This document shows positions 13,216 to 22,246 of a stretch of 64,000 nt of DNA, piece after piece; the stretch's first letter is position 1; each line of letters begins with the position of its first letter. The stretch comes from Isoetes taiwanensis (Eukaryota; Streptophyta; Lycopodiopsida; Isoetales; Isoetaceae), in assembly GCA_021234155.1 (NCBI GenBank), contig JAJEKV010000008.1:4635086-4699085 (forward strand), written 5' to 3'. The position numbers and the translations under genes are program-made. The notes beneath the pieces are model-generated. The model made no database searches and was not told the origin of the DNA. It saw only the letters and a program-made list of their open reading frames with translations.

Positions 13216-13356
13216 TTCCTCTTCCCGGAGATCGAGGCATGGCCAATCACGGTGGTGGGAGTTGTCTGTCGTCTCGGCCAGATGCAATCAGACGATCTCA
13301 ACCTTCCTCTAAATTAGGGTTTGATTGAACCTATACGCTAAAAACTTTATAATATA

Positions 13357-15137
13357 CTAGTAATGGGTGCAGCGTTGCTGGCTGAAGTATTAAGAACATT
13401 TGTGGATGGAAACCTATTCAACTCAGACTCATTAACCAAGTCCATCATATCTAGGCTAGAAGAGGTTTTGCATTTGATAACACTTCCTTTGCTCTATCCA
13501 CTTGCATATCCAGGCACCTCATTTTCTTACACACTTTCTTTTTCCCTTTTCTTATTTTTACGCACTACTTTTCTCCTTCTCTCTCTTTTTTCTTTTCTTT
13601 TTTACCCTCTTCTCCTCCTCTTTTCCTTCTTCCTCCTTCTCATTTTCCCTTTCCCTTTTCCCTTTTTTTACAGCAGCTTTTTCCTTCACTTTTCACACCT
13701 TTCTCTCCACCCTTCCCATTTTCTCATGCTCTTTTTCCCTTTCCCTTTTTCCATTCCTTTTTGCTTTTCTCTTTTCCCTTCCCTTTTCTCATACCCTTTT
13801 GCATTCCCTTTTCCCCACCTTTTTTTTTTTATGTTTTCTTCCTCTCCTCTTCTTCTTCTTTATCTCATGTCTCTTTTTCCCATTTTTCTTCTTCCTTTTT
13901 CTCATGCCTTTTTTCCTTTCCTTCCCCACCCCTTTCGCCTCCTTTTTCTTTTTCCCTTTCCTTCTTTTTTTCATCATTTCCCACCCACTTTCCTTTTCCG
14001 TGCCCTTTTCCTCTTTCCCTTCCCCCTTCCTTTTCCTCTTTCCCTTTTCCACTTTCCCTTTTTTCCTTTTCCTTTTTGTATTTTTCCATTCCCTTTTTTC
14101 ACTTTTTTACTTGCCTTTTCTTCCGCCTTCCCTACCCTCTTCCCCTTTTCCCCGTCCATATTCCTTTTTCTTTTTTTTTCCCTTTCCCTATGCTCTTTTC
14201 CCTTTATTTTACTTTTCCTCCTTTCCCTCTTCTATAGTTTTTTTGCATGCCCTTTTCCCTTCCTCTTCATTTTCCCTCCTTATTCCTCGTGTTCTTTTTT
14301 TTCTTTCCCCCTTTCCCCTTTATACCCACATTTCCCTTTTTCCTTTTCCTTCTTTTTTCATCCTTTTCTCTTTTTTGCATGCCCTTTTCCTCTTTCCTTT
14401 CCACCTTTTTTCCATTCCATTTTTTCCAACCTTTTTCACATGCCCTTTTCCTCCTTTTCCCACCCTCTTCCCCTTTTCCTTTTCCTCTTTTCCTATTCCA
14501 TGTTTTACCATTCTCTTTTTGCTTTTCGCTTTTCCCTTTTCCTTTTTCCATCTCTTTTTCCCTTTCTTTTTTCCTTTCCTCACCCTTTTCCTCTTCTAGG
14601 TGCCACTTTCTCCCTTCCTCTCATTTCCTCTCCCTTTTTCCTCATGCCCTTTTCCCCTTTTGCCTCATTTTTCCTTCTTCCCTTCCCCTTTCTATTTTTC
14701 CATGCCCTTTTTCCTTCTCTCCATCATTCTTATCTTCCCCTTTTCCTTAAAATCCCAGATTTCCGTCTTTACCTTTTCCGTTGCCCCTATTTTTCTTCCT
14801 TTTCCTCTCTTCCCCTTTTCTTTTTCCCTTATTTTGTCCTCACCCCTTTCCCCCTTTTCCTTTTCATAGTGTCATTTTTTCCTTCCTTTTCTCCATTTCT
14901 TTTCTTTCCTTTTTCGTGCTCTTTTCCCTTTCCTTTTCCTTCTCCGTCTTTCCCTTTTACCGTGCCTTTTTGCCTCTCACTTTTGCCCTTTTCTCTGCCA
15001 TTTTCCCTTTCCTCTTCAGAGATCGAGCATGGCCAATCACGATGGTGGGAGTCGGCCTTGAACTCTGTCAGGGGCGATCTCAACTATCTAAATTAGGGTT
15101 TGATTGAAGACATACGCTAAAACTTTATAATATAAGA
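13357..15137 (-). mobile_element. Helitron (Hel-C) with purine-tract body, nested in the tip of Hel-B
   Basis: The - strand 3' end is CTAG at 13357-13360, followed inward by the family motif TAATGGGTGCAGCG-TTGCTGG (hairpin slightly decayed). The 5' end is GA at 15136-15137 before T. The base before CTAG is A, as expected for insertion between A and T. The body 13520-15015 is pyrimidine-rich on +. Near the 5' end (15015-15130) lies a unique region shared with 27064-28870, containing GATCGAGCATGGCCAATCA. It encodes no protein; the 577-codon + frame is compositional. Confidence 0.8.
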
Positions 15138-15248
15138 TATAAGATAAATATCCATGTTTTTTTTAGATTTTATCAAATGTTTATTCTTAAGATTGATTCA
15201 TACAGCGTTTATGATATTTAGAAAGCATTTGATTGAAGGGATTACTGA

Positions 15249-15475
15249 ACCCGATACATCTAGTCCTCTCCATTTGAAATGGAGTCGGCCATACCTTATA
15301 TTCACGCAACCTTTCAAATCTTTTGTAATCTATGAAGATTGAAACTTCGTTCTAAGGTGCATAAACCGATACATCTAGTCTTCTCCATTCGGGATGGGCC
15401 GCCGATTACCTTGATCATGCATCCCTCAAGTTTTAACATACTTTCAAGATTCAATCTTCTAATCTATTAGCATTT
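15249..15475 (+). repeat. Imperfect direct repeat, spacing about 117 bp
   Basis: CCGATACATCTAGTC and the following CTCCATT…GG(A/G)…GCCG block occur at about 15250 and 15367, each followed by a CAAG/GAAGATTGAA-type stretch. The region 15145-15600 is otherwise gene-free. Confidence 0.5.
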
Positions 15476-15599
15476 GGAGGTGTTTAACTCTAAAACCACA
15501 AAAGATTAACAAACTAGCGAGATCTTACCTTCACGAAGACCCACGGCAAAAAATCCGAAACAAAGCGAGTCAAAATAACAAAGGAATGGTAAATAACCC

Positions 15600-17012
15600 A
15601 CGGCGGGTTCCGCCATATTTGCTTGTCGTTTATCGGCGTCGTGACGTCGTTTAACGGCGCCAAAGTAACGTGTCGACACCCGGGCATGCCACGTCAGCTT
15701 GGGCGTCTCGTATGCCGCGTCGGATGATCATAGCGTCGTTTAACGGCGTCAAATGATCATAGCGTGGTTAAAGCGACCAGCGTGATTGTTTAACACGCCG
15801 AGACAACATACAATACAAATAACACAAATAAATAAAAAAGATTGTTCCCATTCATAAAATAAACATACGGAAACAACACAAATAGATAAAAAAAAACTTA
15901 TTGTTTCCATTCATAAAAAAAAGCATACATTACTTATGTCCATCCACGAGGACCGGTTTGATGCAACCATTTGCATCATTATGCCCCTCGGTAATGTCGT
16001 TTTCTCTTTGTTTGGCTCGGTGAGCCATTCTACCGGTCGTTCCCGCATGGAGCGCCGGATGTTAGTGCGATCGAAGCTCCTTTTCACTCATCTTTGCCCA
16101 CGATGGTGAAGGAGGTTCTCAGTAAGGGAGAAGCGGGGGTTGCTGGGTTGTCTCCCTTGGAGGAGGATTACTGCTAGAAGGAACATATCGGCGAAGGTGG
16201 TCTTCAATGGGACCATTATAAGCAAGATAGGAAGAAACACTCAAAAAGATAAGAATAAACAACTACATCGATGGATCCACTTATAACGCGTGGATGTAGG
16301 GTTAGGGTTAGGTTTTTATTTGGCAAAAAAAAAAATTCCTACGTGGGCGTCGTTACTTGACGTCGAGGGCTAACGCGTGTCCCAAGACGCAAACGGCCGA
16401 CTTTGGCACCGACACCATGCCCCGCAGGGGAGACGTGACACGTCGGCGTTATTGCTGGCGTCGTTCAACGACGGCGCGCCTGGCGCGTCTTGACGCAGGC
16501 TGCCAGCTTGGCGGCTGCCCATTTCCCACGCGGGGCGTGCGGCGGCGTCGGCTTTGTGGCGTCGTTGAGCGGCCCAGCGCGGTGGCGTGTTTTGACCGCG
16601 CGGGCCTGCCCCAGCTTGGCAAAGAGTACCATGCCACGCAGTAAACTGGACACGCCGCCTTTATCCGACGCCGCTCAACGACTTCCGCGACGCCAAGCAA
16701 GATCTCGACACGCGTTGTGCCGCCAAATTGCAACCGCCCATTTCCCCACGCTAGACGCGCATGGGCTGACGCCGCCGCGGAGACGCCGCGGAACGACAAG
16801 GAGTCGACGTGGTTTTGATTGGGGTATCGCTTGCCGCCTTTGGCAAGAAGCATTCATGCCACGCAGTAAACCACACGCCACTCGATTAACGCCGTTGAAT
16901 GACGCCGAACGACGCTGTCGCCGTTGAACTAATGGCGTCGCCGATGATCGACGACGCACTGCCGCTCGACGCCTCGCATCGCCGCTGGATGATGGCATCC
17001 CTTTGCAGTGGT
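15600..17012. repeat. CG-rich block of GACGTC/GGCGTCG repeats, possible CACTA relic
   Basis: Two clusters (15600-15780 and 16345-16980) are rich in GCGTCG, GACGTC and AACGGCG units, separated by an AT-rich core with two near-identical A-rich stretches (15820-15925). The same motif style fills the subterminal regions of the CACTA element at 39412-47119. I could not find matching terminal inverted repeats or a 3-bp target duplication here. The open frames between 16357 and 17025 on both strands follow from the high GC content and show no domains. Confidence 0.35.
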
Positions 17013-17084
17013 GAGAACAGCTCAAGTATGATGGAGTGAGATTTAGGGTGATGCCGATGCTATGAATTCGCTATCGTTGGAATG

Positions 17085-17840
17085 AAGGTGCCAGCGAAGG
17101 GAACATCAAAAGGTAATATGCTTTTACGTGCTTTCATACGCTTTTATCTGGCGTGTAATGTTGTGTTGTGCCTCATCTTTGTCGTGAACTGCAATACTTG
17201 TTGCTACCTTTTGCGGGCATACGGTTAGTGGAAAGAATGATGTTGATATAGCGGACGATGGGACATTGCGGGGGGTAGAAGGACCAAGGAAATACGACAT
17301 CGGGACATACTTGGCCAAATCAAGCACAAGGGTGGCTCATAGAGGTTTAAGTTGTTTACGTGGTGCTTGTTTGAAAAGGAAACCTTGTGTGAACAAGCAT
17401 AGGTTGAAGAATTGGAAATATGTTACACTAAACCCGGATAAGTCTCTTTTGGTGAAGGTGCGAAGCGAAATCGATGAGGCATTTTTGAAGGTGATGGAGA
17501 ATGGCTTAGTGGAAACATAGAGGAAGGTGATAACTTTGTTGTTGTAGCTAGGAGGAAATCGAGGAGAATGCAGATTTCTATGTGGTGAAATGTGTTGCTG
17601 AGGCATATCCTTGACAAAATTGTCAAGGATAGCTCGGGTCAGACCTTCAATGTCGATGAACATGTGTTGGCTGGCTTGTACTATGTTGTCCAGCCCGATG
17701 GTAGTTGGGAGCTAATTGAAGACAAAGGCCTAACCTTCCAGTACAGTCATCACGTATCAGCAATCAAGTTTGAGATGAATCAGATTCCACGGCACAACAG
17801 TTTTCCCTTGAACGGGCTACTCACCAGATGATCCTTGACA
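17085..17840 (+). pseudogene. Broken ORF, possibly transposon-associated
   Basis: An ATG at 17082-17084 opens a short frame (MKVPAKGTSKG) that runs into AAAAGGTAATATG, a possible splice donor. Coding-like sequence resumes in 17221-17520 and, after one or more frameshifts, in 17540-17840. The later part contains FYVVKCVAEAYP, then NVDEHVLAGLYYVV and HVSAIKFEM. That order loosely recalls uncharacterised ORFs common in plant DNA transposons (an F-W/Y-hydrophobic-K-C block, a GTYY block, an A-x-KF-x-M block). This is resemblance from memory, not a database match. It converges with the phosphatase pseudogene that follows. Confidence 0.3.
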
Positions 17841-17939
17841 GTCTACCATATGAAGGTTGAATATGCTTTGACCTAGTTGTTTTATCATTTTAACAGGTCT
17901 GTAGTTACTTGTTTACTTGTCTCAAATTTTGATGATTGT

Positions 17940-18052
17940 ATTGGAGACAATGCTTGTGAGACAATGTTTGTAGTATTGGACTCTCAGATTGGAGTTTTTA
18001 GTATTGGAGACAATGCTTGTAGTATTGGAGACAATGCTTGATATATATTATA
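17940..18052 (+). repeat. Short tandem repeat of an ATTGGAGACAATGCTTGTAGT unit
   Basis: A unit of about 21 bases (TATTGGAGACAATGCTTGTAG) occurs three to four times with small variations between 17938 and 18050, immediately after the broken + strand ORF. No function is apparent. Confidence 0.6.
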
Positions 18053-18189
18053 GAAAATTGTATTAATTGAAATTCATAACATAGAACAAGTCTTTGAACA
18101 TGTGTTGAACACTCTTTGTCATGTCTTTGTGGGCTTTGCTGGTCGGTGATGGCGAGTCTTTGACGTTCATGCTGAGATGCACCTGCCCC

Positions 18190-18330
18190 ATGATCTCCCT
18201 GCCCCCAAAAAAGTGGTGTCTCCTGGCTATCCGCAGCCTTTGCACGCGAGGACTAGGTGGTTTATCAACCACCCACGAAACTACTTTCCTTGTTCTCTGC
18301 CAAAATCAAAAAGTGGTGCTACAATTACCT
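18190..18330 (+). repeat. Repeat copy flanking the phosphatase pseudogene (left)
   Basis: ATCTCCCTGCCC…TCCTGGCTATCcgCAG-CCTTTGCA…CCTTGTTCTC and a following GTGCTaCAATTACC recur at about 19385-19520 in the same orientation. Direct repeats thus flank the phosphatase fragment about 1.2 kb apart. The match is imperfect. Confidence 0.45.
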
Positions 18331-18469
18331 TTGTCTTAAATTTTGAAGACCTTTATCGGAATTTTATGTTGTATTAGAGACATCACTCAAGATTACTCAA
18401 TACTCAAGATTACACAAAGTAATCATACATATATTACAAAAGGGTAGTGTACAATGGTTATTTCATGAG

Positions 18470-19345
18470 TCATTGAAGTTTTTGAGTGGTTAGAGTCGTG
18501 GGAATGGTGCCCAACATTTTGCCTTTGTACCTCTTCTCGAGCATTGAGGATATAATAGGCGAGACAAGATAGTTGTTGAGATGGGTAATCCGGCCTTTAT
18601 GTTGTCTCTCCTTTTCCAACCATGCATCGGTGATGTCTAGCTGTAGATTGTTTCTTCGTTGTGTGATAAGACAAGTAATCCAATGCTGGACACACAAACT
18701 TTGCAAAAAAGTTGTCCTCTTCCCCTTGAAAGGCATAACAGGAATTTGTGTGTGCGGGGTTTAGAAACCCTTTGTGTAAGCTGTCATCTACCAAGAAAAT
18801 CATACCATGATATTGGGAAAATCCTCAAGTACAACCTTCAACTCCTTGAAAAAAAGTTGCTTTTTGTCTTTGGTTGGATGCTCGCATGCATAGCATCGCT
18901 CTTGATCATATACCTTCAAGAATTTGGTCCGCAAATCTGGGAACAATGCATCCACCATATATCCCGTGTATTCCGAAGTAGAGAAGCACTCCAGATCACA
19001 ATATCAAACCTCTGCAGTGCCCAATCCACAAACTCATGATACCCTGATCTGCAAATGAGGTACTTACTTGCAGTTTCTTTTACAACATGGTTCGTTTGAG
19101 GTGGAGGCAAAATTTTGGCCCATTCTCCTCTGTTGTATACGTGCCGATTACACCATTTATGTCAAGCACTATTGACCGGGTGCAGGTGCCCATCCCTCAA
19201 CGTTTGCAACCAATGTCGATGTCTGCTGCATTGTGCTTGACTGTGCTGCGACATGTGTTGGACTCTGCTGGGAAGTGCTATCGAGATGTGCTAGACGTTG
19301 CTGCGATCTGCTGGACTCTGCTTTAGCTTTGCTACCAAATGATGG
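18470..19345 (-). pseudogene. FCP1/NIF-type HAD phosphatase pseudogene (captured fragment)
   Basis: Reading the - strand from 19345, a Gln/Ser-rich leader is followed, after a frame change, by VLDINGVIG near 19170. This resembles HAD motif I as seen in FCP1/SCP-type phosphatases, with the nucleophile Asp but Asn in place of the second Asp. Next come SGYHEFVDWALQRFDIVIWSAS (19050-18980), VDALFPDLRTKFLKVYDQERC (18960-18895) and, in another frame, FLVDDSLHKG…NPAHT, matching the VDDSP-Y/K…NP motif. At least three frame changes separate the blocks, so it cannot make a full domain as it stands. FCP1-homology proteins dephosphorylate Ser on substrates such as the RNA polymerase II CTD. The fragment lies among transposons and was probably captured by one. 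Confidence 0.6.
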
Positions 19346-19384
19346 AGAGTGCTGATAGTCATAGTTAGATACATCTGTATTAGT

Positions 19385-19520
19385 ATCTCCCTGCCCTCAA
19401 TGTATGGGTATTTCCTGGCTATCAGTAACCCTTGCAGTGGCCCTCCGTGCTTTATCCTCCGTTTCCTCATTCACGACCTGCCTTGTTCTCCTGCATGCAA
19501 GGATGTGCTCCAATTACCAA
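19385..19520 (+). repeat. Repeat copy flanking the phosphatase pseudogene (right)
   Basis: This is the second copy of the segment at 18190-18330 (ATCTCCCTGCCC, TCCTGGCTATC, CCTTGCAG, CTTGTTCTC, CAATTACC). The pair may mark a tandem duplication or the borders of the captured segment. Confidence 0.45.
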
Positions 19521-20199
19521 CTGATATTTGTAGAGAATACACATTCTGAAATATAACAGGATTGCACCTTTTATCCTATATAATAAAATTATAGTGTATG
19601 TCTGTTTTGTGTGTCACCCTAAATCAAACGGTCTACATTGTTCTATCAAATCAAATGGCTTAGCCCGTTACACTTTCTTTAGGGTTTTCCTTTCTTCGGC
19701 AGTAGTAGTGTCTTCTGGTGATTCTATGTGTCTTTGGTGATTGTGTTGGCGATGCAGATAGAGATAGCGATGTCTTTGGTGATTCTATGTGTCTTCGGCA
19801 GTAGCAGTGTCTTCTGGTGATTCTACTGGAGTTCGGCTACCTATTCTTTCGGTGCATGTTTGTTCTGGCAAAGCTTCGGGCCATAGATATATTGGTAGCC
19901 AGAAGCAAATCGTGGTGGGCTTTGAACACAAACTCTTTGATCCCAAGGATGGATGGTCTGAGTGATGGCCCACCTTCTTTATCTCATTTTGTTCTCATAT
20001 ACGCCATTGTGAAATTGGTGAGCTGTGGGTGAAAGGGAGTGGGAACCGTGGTATGCCTTAGTATGCCTTGCAACTCCAAAAGCCACTGTATTTCCAGTGT
20101 TAAAAATGCAAAGCCATGGCTACTCCGGATCCGAATGTAAAAGAGAAGCTAGACCTTTGAGCAGATGATCTGCTTAAACAAGCTTGGCTGCTATAGCTT

Positions 20200-21365
20200 G
20201 CCTTCCCCTGTGTCGTCTTTTCTTCTGCACAAGTGCAAGAGTTAGTGGTTAAAATAAGCAACACGGTGAGTTTGTTGTGGCATGTCTAATGAATAAATTA
20301 TTTCATTTATTGCTGGAGGCTCAAAAAGGCAGCAGAAGAGAGCTACAGGTATGGTAGTTTTCATTTTGCTTCATTCATGCTTGAGCCTTTAACGTTATTA
20401 ATGAACATCCAAATGCAGATCCCTACATTTCTTACATCTAGAACAAGCGATCCATGGATGCTTTGTCTATATTAGTGAAGTTCCAGGAGATGCTAAAATC
20501 AATGCAAATCAGGCCTTATTACTCCTGATACCTACATTGCTGGTAAGTCAGATGAGAAAACGTTTACAAATTTATATTGTAATGTGAACATTCTGTTTAA
20601 CAGAATTGAAAGTCTTTATTCCATGTCAAGGTTTAGAATATTGAAAAGCTTTCGAGCCAAATATTGTGTTCATGTTTAGATTTATACGGTTTTCTCTGCC
20701 AAGCAAGATTTGCCCATTGGTTTTGTAGGCTAATGGCTTTCTATGCCCCCCCTCCCCTCACAGAATGCTTTGCAAGATATGTATTTAACAGAAGGTTCTA
20801 AGAACTTAAATGACTATTTGAACTTAAATAACTAGGCTGCTATAGTTTGCCTTAGCTACAAATTTGAACCCCTAGCCATAGCAGCTAAGAACTTTACTCT
20901 GGCATAGCCGACCTCTGAATGCAGACCCCTGTGTCTTCTTTCCTTATGCACAAGTGCAAGAGTTAGTGCACAAATTTGATCCCTACTTTTCTTGATCCAT
21001 GAAAGCCCCTATGCAGATTAGTGAACTTCCAGGAGATGCTAAAATCAATATAAATCGGGTGCTGATACCTACATTGCTGGTAAGTCAGGTGAGTATTTTC
21101 TCCAATGTTTACAAATTTATATTGTAATGTTAACATTCCTGTTTAATAGAGCCTTTAAAGTCTTTCATTCCATGTCAAGGCTACGCAGATTATTGAAAAG
21201 CTTTCCAGAGCCAAATATTGCATTCGTGTTTAGATTTATACCAGATTCTGCTGCAAGAAAGATTTGCCCATTGGTTTTGCAGGCCAATGGCTTTCTATGC
21301 CCCTCTAATGCTTTTGTAAGATATGTATTTAGCAGAAGGTTCTAAGAACTCAGATGACTATTTGA
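20200..21365 (+). repeat. Tandem segmental duplication inside Hel-D
   Basis: GCACAAGTGCAAGAGTTAGTG occurs near 20227 and 20948. CCTACATTGCTGGTAAGTCA occurs near 20531 and 21068. Long colinear similarity then runs through the GATTTGCCCATTGGTTTTG stretch to the AACAGAAGG/AGCAGAAGG TTCTAAGAACT end. The second copy lacks about 180 bases, so the spacing falls from 721 to 537. A conserved GGTAAGTCAG in both copies looks like a splice donor of a captured gene, but no protein could be identified. Confidence 0.65.
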
Positions 21366-22246
21366 TCTTAAATAACTATTTTAACAAGTTTACAAACGAA
21401 TGTGACTCTTTTCATAGCCCATCCATTAGATGGAACTAAGTATTCATTGTTTTAGAAGGTAGATCTGGATCTCGATAATGATAATGATGTATTTTGATGA
21501 AGGTGGTGGATTTTCATAAAGGCTGGAGTTTCTTACAGTTTTACATTGAAACTTTCTCCAAGGTGCATCACACATGAACTACATTTTTTTCAGCTCCAGC
21601 ATAAACTTCAGCTGTGGTTTTCACTCTAGCACTCTTGAACCTGTTTTCTATATGTAAAGTTAATTTGAAGTTCCCCAGTCAGTCATCCACATAAAAAGTT
21701 TGAGCCTCTCCATGCCGGTGGTTGAACCTTTTGGGAATTCGCAACTTGGATGAGGTTTGGATTCACATTATGAGGTTTGAGTTTATGTAAGTTAATGCGG
21801 TGATGATGTAAACATGTGAATGCTTAAAATGGCTACAAAACTGCAACATATAGGGGCATTGAATTCTAATGAGAAAAACACTACATAAATACAACAAAGG
21901 GACAATTTAGTAGTAGAAAAAGCATAAGTTCTGATCATGAAAGTCACGAACTTTATTCAAATGCATAGAACCAAGCAGAAATGGATCAATTTGTAAGCTC
22001 CACAATACATAACATTCTGCCGGATATAAGCAAGTCACAAGTATAACACTAAAAGCCAACTGGATATAAGCAAGTCTCAACTATAACACTAAAAGCCAAC
22101 TACGCTCAAATTCCTTATAGCTGCAGCAACACATAAACAAGTCACAACTACAATAAAAAACATCATTAGTAAAACACCTATAATAAAGAATAGAATAAAG
22201 GGTTTTTAGCGTCCATGGGAGACCTTTCAGTAAAACACATATATAA

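Larger units (their letters stand above)
8095..15144 (-). mobile_element. Helitron (Hel-B), carrying two insertions
   Basis: Read on the - strand, the 3' end is CTAG at 8095-8098, and the adjoining sequence (…GGAACATTTGTGGATGG…) matches the other - strand copies. The 5' end is GA at 15143-15144 before T, read as TCTTATA… on the - strand. A second Helitron (13357-15137) sits within the last few bases of this 5' tip. A 3.4 kb foreign segment (about 8340-11777) splits its pyrimidine tract, which resumes at about 11778 where it had broken off. Net of these insertions the element is about 1.8 kb, the same size as its relatives. The terminal hairpin is decayed. No transposase is encoded. Confidence 0.7.

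Noticed and set aside
11765-15096. Long open frames (up to 577 codons) rich in Phe/Ser/Pro/Leu on the + strand
   Set aside because: They lie in pyrimidine-only tracts, where stop codons cannot occur; all three frames are open and no domain is present.
15540-17012. Possible terminal repeats CACGGCAAAAAA (15542) and CACTGCAAAGGG (complement near 17005)
   Set aside because: Only partial similarity and no matching 3-bp target duplication; not enough to define an element.
16357-17025. Overlapping frames on both strands in GC-rich DNA
   Set aside because: High GC lowers stop frequency; frames on both strands overlap and contain repeats of the CG motif only.
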